A DNA stretch of 64,000 bases, taken from positions 558,001 through 622,000 of the forward strand of contig NZ_JAMJWG010000002.1 of NCBI RefSeq assembly GCF_024435355.1. Direction: 5' to 3'. The position numbers were made by a program, and so were the translations under genes. Under the pieces are notes generated by a model, which had not been told where the DNA came from, did no database searches, and was given only the letters and a program-made list of their open reading frames with translations. This stretch comes from Streptomyces odontomachi (GTDB lineage: Bacteria; Actinomycetota; Actinomycetes; Streptomycetales; Streptomycetaceae). Positions 35,146 to 43,521 of the stretch are shown in pieces; the stretch's first letter is position 1; every line of letters starts with the position of its first letter.

Positions 35146-35385
35146 GGCGCGATCCTTTCTGGGCGCATGCCTCATTGCACACAGCTGTACCACAGCACCG
35201 TCCCACTCCAGCGTTCCGCGATGACGGGGCGGACCTGCGACGCGCCCCGCCGGCAACCCTGGACACGGATGCGAAAATGTTCGTTTGCGATCGAACGAGT
35301 CGTTGATTATTGACGCTTTCTTCGGGTGACCTCAACCTGTAACGCAGTCAGTGCCCGCCCGGAACAGAAGAAGAGGTCATTCGCC

Positions 35386-36195
35386 ATGACGCTCAACCGC
35401 CGTACGTTGTTACTGGCTTCCGGCGCCGCAGTGGCCGGAGCCGCCCTCACCCGGCCCGCCTTCGCGGACGTCTCGCCGGACGCGTTCGAGACCCTGATCG
35501 ACACGAACACCTTCGACAGCCGCAGCGCGCTGGAGTCCGCCTGGGACTACCTCTACCCGTGGGGCTCCGACCACAACGGCACCGCACGGATGTACGCGAG
35601 CCACACCGATCTGTCCCAGCTCTACATCGAGAGCGCCGGCACCCTGGTGTTCAAGGCGACCCGGATCAGCGGGAACGAGGGCACCAGCAGCTCGGATCCG
35701 CATCTGCCGATCCACTACCACTCGGCCGCGATCCACGCGAAGAAGCAGGTACTGGTGAACGACCAGTACCCGAACTACGAGGTCAAGGGCGAATTCCAGG
35801 CGCCGTCGGCCGCCGGCACCTGGCCCGCCTTCTGGATCACCGGCGCCAACAGCTGGCCCCCGGAGAGCGACATCCTGGAGTTCAAGGGCAGCGCCACCAA
35901 CTGGTTCAACACCTACGACGGCAGCTGGGAGAACACGAAGGTCTCGGTGTCGGGTCCGGGCTCCTGGCACGGCTACCGGGCGTGGATCGCGAAGTCGAGC
36001 TCCACCGACGTGACCATCGACTACTACCTGGACGGCACCTGGGTCGGCCGGCACACGGGCTCGAACTTCGTCGGCAAGCCGATGAACATCATCATCAACC
36101 TCCAGATGGAAGGATCCTCCGGATCATCGGGGCCCTCCGGTGACACCTACTTCCGCGCCCGCAACGTCTACGTCGGCCGCAGCAACAACGGCTGA
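35386..36195 (+). CDS. Secreted GH16-like glycoside hydrolase
   Basis: This 269-residue protein has a Tat-type leader (NRRTLLLASGAAV...AFA). The concanavalin-like core carries YEVKGEFQAPSAAGTWPAFWITG and the catalytic ExDxxE in PESDILEFKG, the mark of family 16 beta-glucanases/agarases. The C-terminal strand INLQMEG also fits. It probably hydrolyses an extracellular beta-glucan-like polysaccharide. AAGAGG precedes the ATG. Exact specificity is not evident. Confidence 0.78.
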   Translation: MTLNRRTLLLASGAAVAGAALTRPAFADVSPDAFETLIDTNTFDSRSALESAWDYLYPWGSDHNGTARMYASHTDLSQLYIESAGTLVFKATRISGNEGTSSSDPHLPIHYHSAAIHAKKQVLVNDQYPNYEVKGEFQAPSAAGTWPAFWITGANSWPPESDILEFKGSATNWFNTYDGSWENTKVSVSGPGSWHGYRAWIAKSSSTDVTIDYYLDGTWVGRHTGSNFVGKPMNIIINLQMEGSSGSSGPSGDTYFRARNVYVGRSNNG

Positions 36196-36204
36196 GCCCT
36201 GCTC

Positions 36205-36232
36205 GCCTCCCGCCTCCCGCCTCCCGCCTCCC
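36205..36232. repeat. Four tandem copies of GCCTCCC
   Basis: A 7-bp unit repeated four times in the short gap after the GH16-like gene. It is probably slippage-generated and could help form a pyrimidine-rich transcript end. Confidence 0.9.
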
Positions 36233-36271
36233 GCATGATTCGGACATTCCGGATGGGGAACCCGCCCCCGC

Positions 36272-36784
36272 ATGAGGGAGAGCCTGGTGCGAGGCGGCGT
36301 TGCCGGCGGCGCCGTCAGAGTGAATCCGGTGGCAGCGTCCTTGGCGCAGGCCGGGCTGATCGGCGCGGTCAGCGGGCTGCGTAGCCAGTGGGGCATGGCC
36401 GCGGTCTCCTGGAGCGCCCGCCCCACCATGGCACCCTCGACGAGGCAGGCACTGCTGACCCGGCCATGGGTGCGCGGCACGACCCTGGCCGCCGCTACGG
36501 GAGAGTTCATCGCGGACAAGTCACCACGCGTCCCGAGTCGCCTTGCCCCAGCCGGCCTGGTCCCCCGCCTGGTGCTCGGCGCCCTGTCGGGGACGGTGCT
36601 GTCCCAGCGCCATCGTGCGCCGACTCCGGGGATCGCAGCCGCGGCCATGGGCGCCTCGGCGGCCGGCGCGTTCGCGTTCGCCGGAGCGCTGTGGCGCCGG
36701 ACGGCCGGATTCCGCACCGACGCCGTCGCCGCCGCCGTGGAAGACGTCGTGGCCGCGTCCCTGGCCTGTCTCGCCTGCGCCTGA
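36272..36784 (+). CDS. DUF4126-like small membrane protein
   Basis: This 170-residue Ala/Gly-rich protein has several hydrophobic segments (LVPRLVLGALSGTVL, GIAAAAMGASAAGAFAFAGAL, AAVEDVVAASLACLACA). The pattern RGTTLAAATGEFIADKSP...P is typical of DUF4126/YitT-like streptomycete membrane proteins. Its function is unknown. Confidence 0.6.
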   Translation: MRESLVRGGVAGGAVRVNPVAASLAQAGLIGAVSGLRSQWGMAAVSWSARPTMAPSTRQALLTRPWVRGTTLAAATGEFIADKSPRVPSRLAPAGLVPRLVLGALSGTVLSQRHRAPTPGIAAAAMGASAAGAFAFAGALWRRTAGFRTDAVAAAVEDVVAASLACLACA

Positions 36785-36823
36785 CGCGCACATCGCACGG
36801 GCAGGTCCAGCAGTGCCGTCCCG

Positions 36824-37411
36824 CTACGTGAGTTCGGAGATCAGTACCGCACGCGTTCCGGGTTCCAACGCCTGGAAGACGTGCGGTAGGTCGCCCGGGT
36901 AGGCGATGTAGTCACCCGGGCGCAGCTCCACCGGCTCGTCCGCGAGGCCGACCAGCGCCCGGCCGCCGCTGAGTACCACGTGCTCCACGGCTCCGGGCAT
37001 ATGGGGGTCGGAGGAGCGCTGCGATCCCGGTTCGGCTGCGATGAAGTAGACGTCGCGCCGGGCCCCGGGAGGGCATGTGCTCAGCAGGACGGCCCGGTAG
37101 TCGGCCTGCGACGAGACCACCGCAGGCCCCTCCCCGGCCCGGATCACCTGGACCTTCGGCTCAGGCCTGGCGATCAGCTGGGCGAAGGGCACCTGCAACG
37201 CGACACACAGCGCCCAGAGCGTTTCGAGGCTCGGGTTCCCGGCGCCGGACTCCAACTGGGAGAGCGTGGACTTGGCGATGCCGGCCCGCCGGGCGACCTC
37301 CGTGAGAGACAGGCCGTTACGGGTGCGCTCCCTGCGCAGCGAGGCGGCGATGACCGCCATCGGTGGCCGGCCCTCCGGCTCGGCGCCCGGGGATGTGTCG
37401 TCTGCTGCCAT
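36824..37411 (-). CDS. XRE-cupin transcriptional regulator
   Basis: This 195-residue protein has an N-terminal XRE helix-turn-helix (LRRERTRNGLSLTEVARRAGIAKSTLSQLES, about 25-55). A C-terminal cupin domain (about 110-190) has PGAVEHVVLSGG and GDYIAYPGDLPHVFQAL. These regulators bind DNA with the XRE domain and sense a small ligand, often an amino acid, through the cupin. It is divergent from azlC-azlD and is the likely regulator of that exporter. ATG 37411 is chosen because it begins the compact XRE domain. Confidence 0.85.
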   Translation of the reverse strand: MAADDTSPGAEPEGRPPMAVIAASLRRERTRNGLSLTEVARRAGIAKSTLSQLESGAGNPSLETLWALCVALQVPFAQLIARPEPKVQVIRAGEGPAVVSSQADYRAVLLSTCPPGARRDVYFIAAEPGSQRSSDPHMPGAVEHVVLSGGRALVGLADEPVELRPGDYIAYPGDLPHVFQALEPGTRAVLISELT

Positions 37412-37436
37412 GGTGTCGTTCGCTCCATTGGACGAT

Positions 37437-37454
37437 CGTTCTACTTGACGAACG
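37437..37454. promoter_or_regulatory. Operator-like inverted repeat over the azlC promoter
   Basis: CGTTC-N8-GAACG is a perfect inverted repeat that overlaps the -35 of the proposed azlC promoter. A bound XRE-cupin dimer here would block azlC and could also autoregulate. Confidence 0.5.
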
Positions 37455-37473
37455 CGAGGGTCTTGTTCATTGT
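37445..37473 (+). promoter_or_regulatory. Candidate sigma70-type promoter of azlC
   Basis: TTGACG (37445-37450) and CATTGT (37468-37473) are separated by 17 bp. The predicted start of transcription coincides with the azlC ATG at 37481, implying a leaderless mRNA; no ribosome site precedes that ATG. Confidence 0.5.
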
Positions 37474-37480
37474 AAGCAAC

Positions 37481-38185
37481 ATGCGTTCGATATGGAGAAC
37501 CCTGGATCGGGGCCTCTGGCGCGATATCGCTCTGGTCTGTCTGGCGGTCGGGGTGGTCGGCCTGTCGTACGGTGCGACGGCGGTCTCTGCGGGGTTCCCG
37601 CCCTGGTTCCCGGTGCTCATGGGGGCACTGGTGCTGGCGGCGTCCTCCGAGTTCCTCTTCATCGGGATCATCGCGGGCGGCGGCAGCCCGATCGCGGCGC
37701 TGCTGGCCGGTCTGCTGGTCAACGCTCGCCATCTGCCCTTCGGCCTGGCCGTCCCCGACGTGCTCGGGCGAGGCTGGCGCAGAGCACTCGGCATCCACCT
37801 GATGAACGACGAAACCGTGGTCTTCGCCCTGGCCCAGCAGGGCATGCGCCGGCAGAGGGTCACCTACTGGGCCTGCGGACTGGGAATCCTGGTGTGCTGG
37901 CCCACCGGTGCCCTGCTGGGGGCAGCGGTGGGTGCGGTCATGCGGGACACGGATGCCTTCGGGCTGGACGCGATGTTCCCGGCCGTGATCCTGGCGCTGG
38001 TCATCCCGGCGCTGCGGGATGCCGGGGTTCGACGTGCCGCCCTGCTCGGTGCGGCACTGGCGCTGCTGAGCGTCCCGTTCCTGCCGGCGGGGATCCCGGT
38101 GCTGGCCGCGCTCGCGGGACTCGCGGCCCTCGGGCGTTCGACAGACTCCACCACGGGTGCGACGGCGAAGGGGGATGCGGCCTGA
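37481..38185 (+). CDS. azlC: AzlC-family branched-chain amino acid exporter subunit
   Basis: This 234-residue inner-membrane protein has several hydrophobic helices (IALVCLAVGVVGLSYG, LMGALVLAASSEFLFIGII, YWACGLGILVCWPTGALLG). The family stretch LVNARHLPFGLAV is present. With AzlD it forms a two-subunit permease that exports branched-chain or other hydrophobic amino acids. The stop overlaps the azlD start by 1 bp (TGATG). Probably leaderless. Confidence 0.85.
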   Translation: MRSIWRTLDRGLWRDIALVCLAVGVVGLSYGATAVSAGFPPWFPVLMGALVLAASSEFLFIGIIAGGGSPIAALLAGLLVNARHLPFGLAVPDVLGRGWRRALGIHLMNDETVVFALAQQGMRRQRVTYWACGLGILVCWPTGALLGAAVGAVMRDTDAFGLDAMFPAVILALVIPALRDAGVRRAALLGAALALLSVPFLPAGIPVLAALAGLAALGRSTDSTTGATAKGDAA

Positions 38186-38508
38186 TGCCGACCGTGACAC
38201 AGCTGCTCGCCGCGACGCTGGGCCTCACGGCGGGGACCTTCCTGCTGCGGCTCTCCGGACCGCTGTTGAGGACCCGGATCACCTTCCCGCCGCAGGCGGA
38301 GAGACTGCTGGAGGTATCGGCCGTCGTGCTCCTGACAGCGCTGGTGGCCGTCACCGCGCTGACCGAAGGGACCGGTCCCGCCGGGGTCGCCCGCCCGGCC
38401 GGAGTGCTGCTCGGCGGAGTGCTGGCCTGGCGCAGGGCCCCCTTCCTGGTGGTCGTCCTCGGCGCCGCCGCCGCAACCGCCGCGCTCCGGCTGATCGGCG
38501 TGAAGTGA
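38185..38508 (+). CDS. azlD: AzlD-family small exporter subunit
   Basis: This 107-residue protein has about four predicted helices (TQLLAATLGLTAGTFLL, LEVSAVVLLTALVAVTAL, AGVLLGGVLAW, FLVVVLGAAAATAALRL), typical of the AzlD partner. It is translationally coupled to azlC. Confidence 0.85.
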   Translation: MPTVTQLLAATLGLTAGTFLLRLSGPLLRTRITFPPQAERLLEVSAVVLLTALVAVTALTEGTGPAGVARPAGVLLGGVLAWRRAPFLVVVLGAAAATAALRLIGVK

Positions 38509-38662
38509 GGTGCGGCCGGGAGCAGGGCCCGCGTGCGGCGCTCCCCTTGCCGGTCACCGGGCCGATCGATGGCTGTCTGCGGAGACATCGCGGGATCAGG
38601 GAGCGGCCGGGGAGCGGCGGAAGGGGCGGCAAACGGTGTTGCGCGGCGGGCACGGCGGCTGC

Positions 38663-39259
38663 ATGATCCCCCGGATGGACGACACGCCGAGCCGGTTCCC
38701 GGCTTCCGTAACAGCCCTGCGTGCTGCGGCCCGCGAAGCGGGCTTCACCCGGTCCTGCGAGGCCCGCACCGGCAGCCTGCTGGCCACCCTTGCGGCCGCC
38801 CGGCCCGGCGGCCGCATCCTCGAACTCGGCACGGGTGTGGGCGAGGGCACCGCCTGGCTTCTCAGCGGGATGGACAGCGCTTCCCAGCTGGTCACGATCG
38901 AGCTGGACGAGGCCGTGCAGGAAGTCGCCCGCAGGCAGCTGGGGTCCGATCCACGGGTGTCCTTCGTGGCCGGCGACGGCGGCGCATGGCTGCGGAACTT
39001 CGACGGGGAACCGTTCGACCTGGTGTTCGCGGACACCTGGCCCGGCAAGTTCACGCACCTGCAACGAGCCTTGCACCTCGTGGCCCCGGGCGGAACGTCC
39101 CTGATCGACGACCTCGATCCGCAGCCCGGCTGGCCGGCCGGCCACGCTGCCGCGGTCGAGCGACTCCTGACCGATCTGGAGGAACGACCGGACTTTCGCT
39201 CCGTGCGCATGGCCTGGGCGAGCGGTCTCCTCATGGCGGTGCGGTCAGCCCGGACCTGA
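38663..39259 (+). CDS. Class I SAM-dependent O-methyltransferase-like protein
   Basis: This 198-residue protein has SAM motif ILELGTGVGEGTAWLL, acidic post-motif VTIELDE and FVAGDGGAWLRNF. FDLVFADTWPGKFTHLQRAL and GGTSLIDDLDP correspond to catechol-O-methyltransferase-like family features. The substrate is unknown. Start ATG 38663, with 38675 as alternative. Confidence 0.75.
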   Translation: MIPRMDDTPSRFPASVTALRAAAREAGFTRSCEARTGSLLATLAAARPGGRILELGTGVGEGTAWLLSGMDSASQLVTIELDEAVQEVARRQLGSDPRVSFVAGDGGAWLRNFDGEPFDLVFADTWPGKFTHLQRALHLVAPGGTSLIDDLDPQPGWPAGHAAAVERLLTDLEERPDFRSVRMAWASGLLMAVRSART

Positions 39260-39337
39260 GAGCGATCGTGCGGGCTCCGGCGCCCGGCCGGGCCGGGGGC
39301 GGCGGCACCGGACGCCGCCCGACGGCTGCCCCGCCCC

Positions 39338-39913
39338 TCACTCGGCGATGACCTCGGCAAGGCGCTCCCTGCTGCGGGCGGCGATATCGGCGTGCAGGTT
39401 GTTGCCGTGGCAGTCGATACCGACGAAGAGCGGGCCGAGATCACGCACCCGGAACTGCCAGAGGCACTCCGGCATCAGGTGCTCCCAGTACACGTTCTCG
39501 ATCTTCTCGATCTGCTGGGTCTCCAGCGAAGCCGCACCGCCGACGACGGCCAGGTAGACACAGCCGTGCTCGGCCATCGCGGCGGCGGAGTCGGCCGACA
39601 GGCCTCCCTTGCCCAGGATCGCCCGCACGCCGAGGCGTTCCAGCAGTGGCCGGGTGAAACGGTCCATGCGTTGACTCGTGGTGGTTCCCACGCACAGCGG
39701 CACCCAGTCGTCCCCGTCCTTCTTCACGTTCGGCTGGGTGTGCAGCAGCACGGCGCCGGAGAGGTCGGCGGGGAAGGTGTGTTCCTGGTCCTGCCAGTGG
39801 ATCAGCGTGGCGTCCCGAAGGCCCCAGACCGTGCCGGTGATGGTGACCTGGTCACCGACCCTGAGCTCGCGCAGCGCGTCGGGGGTCAGCGGTGTCGTCA
39901 GGGGGATTACCAC
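39338..39913 (-). CDS. Class I fumarase/tartrate dehydratase beta subunit
   Basis: This 191-residue protein matches the C-terminal half of iron-sulfur fumarases: LRVGDQVTITGTVWGLRDATL, VPLCVGTTTSQRMD, AILGKGGLS and CVYLAVVGGAASL. The start GTG 39913 overlaps the alpha gene stop. With the alpha subunit it hydrates fumarate to malate or dehydrates tartrate; the adjoining succinate dehydrogenase genes favour fumarase. Confidence 0.85.
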   Translation of the reverse strand: MVIPLTTPLTPDALRELRVGDQVTITGTVWGLRDATLIHWQDQEHTFPADLSGAVLLHTQPNVKKDGDDWVPLCVGTTTSQRMDRFTRPLLERLGVRAILGKGGLSADSAAAMAEHGCVYLAVVGGAASLETQQIEKIENVYWEHLMPECLWQFRVRDLGPLFVGIDCHGNNLHADIAARSRERLAEVIAE

Positions 39914-40806
39914 GAGTAGCTCCAATCGACGTGCAGGTCGTCGTAGTGAATGCGGGCGGCACGGCGTTCGCCGCGCCAGCACTGCATGTTCACCGCGACG
40001 GGGTTCATGGAGTTGTGCGTCCAGGCCCGCTCGATGTGCACGTCGAGTGCGGTGGTGTCACCGCCCAGGCCCTGCGGTCCGATGCCGAGCTTGTTGATCC
40101 GCGCGAGCATGTCCTCCTCGAACGCGGCCACCTTGGGGTCGGGATGGCGCTGCCCGACGGGGCGGGCGGTGGCCTCCTTGGCCAGCGCGACGCACTGGTC
40201 GGACGATCCGCCGAGACCGACGCCGACCACCAGCGGCGGGCACGCCTTGCCTCCGGCGTCCGCGACGCACCGCAGGATGAAGTCCCTGATCCCCGGTTCC
40301 CCGTCCGCGGGCAACAGCATCTTCAGGAACGACCAGTTCTCCGAGCCGGATCCCTTCGGCATCATCAGCAGGTCCAGGTAGTCGGCGCCGGCGGTGAAGT
40401 CCATGTGCAGCACCGGGATGTCCTCACCGGTGGAGTCCTGCCGGTTCTTCCTGGTGATGGGGTGGACGATGCTGGAACGGAACGGGGTCTCCAGGGTCGC
40501 CCGCCGGGTGCCGGCCTCGATCTCCTGCTTGATGCGCGCGCCGTCGACGTGGGCCCCGGTGCCGATGCGCAGCCAGTAGATGGGGATACCGGTGTCCTGG
40601 CAGACCATCATGTTCTTGTCGCCGAGTTCCGCCGCGTCGAGCATGGTGCGCATGATCTGCGCCGCGCGCGGCTCGGACTCCCGCTCGATCGCGGCCTTGA
40701 GCGCACGCCGCACGTCGGGCGGTATGTCCTTCAGCGACATCACGTACGCCTCGCGCGCCACGTCCTGGAGCACGGTGTAGAACTTCTCGACCACCTCGGT
40801 GATCAT
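39907..40806 (-). CDS. Class I fumarase/tartrate dehydratase alpha subunit
   Basis: This 299-residue protein has MMVCQDTGIPIYW, LMMPKGSGSENWS, CVADAGGKACPPLVVGVGLGGSSD and MQCWRGERRA. Cysteines in these blocks are expected to bind the [4Fe-4S] cluster that activates water. Subunit sizes (299 + 191) resemble two-subunit fumarases and TtdAB. GAGG lies ahead of ATG 40806. It follows the SDH genes by 50 bp, so it is probably in the same operon. Confidence 0.87.
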   Translation of the reverse strand: MITEVVEKFYTVLQDVAREAYVMSLKDIPPDVRRALKAAIERESEPRAAQIMRTMLDAAELGDKNMMVCQDTGIPIYWLRIGTGAHVDGARIKQEIEAGTRRATLETPFRSSIVHPITRKNRQDSTGEDIPVLHMDFTAGADYLDLLMMPKGSGSENWSFLKMLLPADGEPGIRDFILRCVADAGGKACPPLVVGVGLGGSSDQCVALAKEATARPVGQRHPDPKVAAFEEDMLARINKLGIGPQGLGGDTTALDVHIERAWTHNSMNPVAVNMQCWRGERRAARIHYDDLHVDWSYSW

Positions 40807-40856
40807 GTGAACGACCTCATTTCGTCGTGGCTGTCGGACGTCGGCCGCCGCCGGTC

Positions 40857-41255
40857 TCAGGTGCCGGCGGAGATTCCGATCACGACAGCGCCGAATACGA
40901 ACAACGCGACGGTGACCGCGTACAGCACCGCGCGGAGCACCCGCCGGCGGCGTCCGGAGCTGTAGTCGGCCAGCGCGGTGTTCAGCCCGAGCGCACCGTG
41001 CAGCAGTGCCGCAGCGAGCATCAGCGCGTCCCAGGTGATCCACAGCGCCTGGCTCCACCGTCGGGCGACGAAGGTGGCGTTGGTCGCGGCGACGTCCGTG
41101 GCGAAGTGCACCACCACGAAATGGCCGCACACCAGCACCGCCAGCAGTACGCCGGTGAGCCGTATCAGCAGATAGGGAATCGCGTGGCGGGGCACGCCCT
41201 TCGCGGGTGCGGGAAGCGGCTCCGGCGCGGTGCGCGCGTTCTGGCTCACGCTCAT
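40857..41255 (-). CDS. sdhD: Succinate dehydrogenase membrane anchor, SdhD-like
   Basis: This 132-residue protein has three predicted membrane helices (LLIRLTGVLLAVLVCGHFVVVHF, WITWDALMLAAALLHGALGLN, AVLYAVTVALFVFGAVVIG). HFVVVHF supplies candidate haem-ligand His residues. It anchors SdhAB and takes part in quinone reduction. It overlaps the sdhC stop (ATGA). Confidence 0.8.
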   Translation of the reverse strand: MSVSQNARTAPEPLPAPAKGVPRHAIPYLLIRLTGVLLAVLVCGHFVVVHFATDVAATNATFVARRWSQALWITWDALMLAAALLHGALGLNTALADYSSGRRRRVLRAVLYAVTVALFVFGAVVIGISAGT

Positions 41256-41755
41256 GTCAGCTCCGGGTACAGGATGATCACGCTCCCGAGCACGCCGGCG
41301 ATCAGCGTGACGATCGTGACGCCGAACAGCGCCCGGCCCGCCGCCGCGCGGCCCAGATCGGCGATGTCGATGGCCAGCAGGCGCAGCCCGTTCAGCGTGT
41401 GGAAGAGGATGGCGAACAGCAGCCCGCACTCGAAGATCCGCATCGGCCAGGTGCCGTAGAGCTCGTGGACGTTGTCGAAGAGGGCGTGCGAGAACGCGTA
41501 CAGACTGACGTCGACGATGTGCAGGCAGAGGAAGACGAAGATCACCGCGCCGCTGATGCGGTGTGCGTAGAAGGCCCATCGGTTCAGCTCGCCGCGGTCC
41601 GCTCCGGGGAGCGCGAGACGGCGCAGGAACCCCCAGGTCAGATAGGCTCCGCCCGCGGTACGCCGGGCACCGACACCGACCACGGCGGCGAACGCCACGA
41701 TGGCGACGACCGCGGCGCTGAGCGCGAGGAGGAAGAGCGACTGCGCCAGGGTCAT
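41252..41755 (-). CDS. sdhC: Succinate dehydrogenase cytochrome b subunit, SdhC-like
   Basis: This 167-residue protein has hydrophobic segments SLFLLALSAAVVAIVAFAAVVG, ISGAVIFVFLCLHIVDVSLY, GLLFAILFHTLNGLRLLAID and LFGVTIVTLIAGVLGSVII. The block RWAFYAHRISG...H and FHTLNGLR are characteristic of cytochrome b556. 4-bp overlaps join it to sdhA and sdhD. Confidence 0.82.
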   Translation of the reverse strand: MTLAQSLFLLALSAAVVAIVAFAAVVGVGARRTAGGAYLTWGFLRRLALPGADRGELNRWAFYAHRISGAVIFVFLCLHIVDVSLYAFSHALFDNVHELYGTWPMRIFECGLLFAILFHTLNGLRLLAIDIADLGRAAAGRALFGVTIVTLIAGVLGSVIILYPELT

Positions 41756-43521
41756 GGCGCCCCCACCTGCTGGGTCGGCTCGGCCTGGTCCGCCTGAGCA
41801 GTGGGCTTCGGTGGCTCGTGTCTGGTGAACTCCACCGGGCGGTAGTCCACACCGATCTCGCCGTCCACACGGTTCAGCACCACGTAGCGCAGCCACTCGT
41901 CGTTGTCGGCATCGGGAAAGTCCGACCGGAAGTGGGCGCCGCGCGACTCTTCCCGCAGCAGCGCGGAGGTCGCGACCAACTTCGCCACCTGTACCTGATT
42001 GACCAGGTCAAGGGCCTCCTGCCAGGCGAAGTTGACCTCGGCGGGGCCGGGCACGCCGACCTTGGCCACCCGCTCGGTGAGCTCGTCGATCCCGGCGAGC
42101 GCCCGTTGCAGGCCCGCGCGGTCGCGCACCACACCGCAGTCGGTCCACATCAGTTCCTTCAGCTCCGCGGTGAGGCCGAAGGGCAGTTCACCTCCGGACC
42201 GTTCCAGCGGCGCGTAGACCCGGCGCAGGATGTCACCGAGCTGGCCGGTGTCCGGTTCCCGCAGGTCACGGGTGGCGGCGAGCTCGGCCGCTGTGTCCCC
42301 GGAGCGTGCGCCGAACACCGTCGACTCCGCCACGCCGTTGCCGCCGAGCCGGTTGGCGCCATGGGTGCCGCCGGCGTCCTCGCCGGCCACCAGCAACCCC
42401 TCGATGCCGGTGCGGCAGTCCTGGTCGATGATCGCGCCGCCCATGTGGAAGTGCGCGGTCGGCGACACCGGGACGGGACGGCGCGCCAGGTCCTCACCGA
42501 TCTGGCGGGTGCGCTCGACCATGCCGGGAAAGCGGCGCTCCACCTCCTCGGCGCCCAGCGCGGCGGAGATGTCGATGAGCACGCCGCCCGCCTCGGTCCC
42601 GCGGCCGGCCATGATCTCCAGATAGCTGGAACGGGAGACGATGTCGCGCGTGGACCTTTCCATCCGCTCGGGGTCGTAGCGCTGCATGTAGCGCTCGCCC
42701 TCGGCGTTGTACAGGTGGGCGCCGGCGCCGCGCAGGCCCTCTTCGAGCACCGCGCCGTTGAGCCGGGAACGACCGGCGAGCAGCCCGGTGGGGTGGAACT
42801 GCATCATCTCCATGTCCCGCATGTCCAGCCCGGCCCGCCAGCAGAGTGCGACCCCGTCGCCGGTCTTCTCCCGTGCCGGCGCGGAGATCTTGTACATGGT
42901 CGCGGCACCGCCGGTCGCCACGACCACCACCCGGGCCCGCACCAGGACCGGTCTGCCCGAACGGATGTCGAGCACCAGCAGCCCGGCCAGTTCACCCGCC
43001 CTGTCGCGCACGATCTCCAGCGCCCGTACGTCCTCCATCTCGCGGACGCCGAGCCGCAGCATCTGGTCGCGCAGCCGGCCCATGATCTCGATGCCGGTGA
43101 GGTCGCCGCGGTGCACGGTGCGGTCGAAGCGCTGGCCGGCGAACGCCTTCTGGTGGATGCGTCCGTCGGGGGCACGGTCGAAGAAGCAACCGGCTCTGGT
43201 CTCGAGCTCGCGGATGACCTTGGGGGCGTCACGCACCAGCGTGGCCGCCAGCTCCTGGTCGTTGAGGTACTTCCCGCCGTCAAGGGTGTCCAGCAGGTGC
43301 AGGTCCAGCGAGTCGTCCTCGTTCAGCACCGCGTTGAACCCGCCCTGCACCATCCTGGTGCAGCCGGACCTGCCGACGGCTCCCTTGCTGATCACGGTGA
43401 TGTCGAGTTCGGGGGCGCGGGCCTTGGCGCGCAGTACGCACATCAGCCCGGCGCCACCACTGCCGATCACCGCTATGTCGGTGTCGACACGGTCCAGTTC
43501 GTCCGGGCTAGACACTCCCAC
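41752..43521 (-). CDS. sdhA: Succinate dehydrogenase/fumarate reductase flavoprotein
   Basis: This 589-residue protein has FAD motif GSGGAG (20-25), TGGAATMYKIS, MEMMQFHPTGL, EGLRGAGAHLYNAEGERYM and HFHMGG with catalytic His/Arg regions. VAGEDAGGTHGANRLGGNG also fits the family. The segment that normally carries the FAD-linked His (RSHTVAAQGG) reads RSGCTRMVQGG here, with Cys54 at the His position. FAD may be non-covalent or linked differently. GGAGG precedes the GTG start; it overlaps sdhB by 14 bp. Confidence 0.87.
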   Translation of the reverse strand: MGVSSPDELDRVDTDIAVIGSGGAGLMCVLRAKARAPELDITVISKGAVGRSGCTRMVQGGFNAVLNEDDSLDLHLLDTLDGGKYLNDQELAATLVRDAPKVIRELETRAGCFFDRAPDGRIHQKAFAGQRFDRTVHRGDLTGIEIMGRLRDQMLRLGVREMEDVRALEIVRDRAGELAGLLVLDIRSGRPVLVRARVVVVATGGAATMYKISAPAREKTGDGVALCWRAGLDMRDMEMMQFHPTGLLAGRSRLNGAVLEEGLRGAGAHLYNAEGERYMQRYDPERMERSTRDIVSRSSYLEIMAGRGTEAGGVLIDISAALGAEEVERRFPGMVERTRQIGEDLARRPVPVSPTAHFHMGGAIIDQDCRTGIEGLLVAGEDAGGTHGANRLGGNGVAESTVFGARSGDTAAELAATRDLREPDTGQLGDILRRVYAPLERSGGELPFGLTAELKELMWTDCGVVRDRAGLQRALAGIDELTERVAKVGVPGPAEVNFAWQEALDLVNQVQVAKLVATSALLREESRGAHFRSDFPDADNDEWLRYVVLNRVDGEIGVDYRPVEFTRHEPPKPTAQADQAEPTQQVGAP

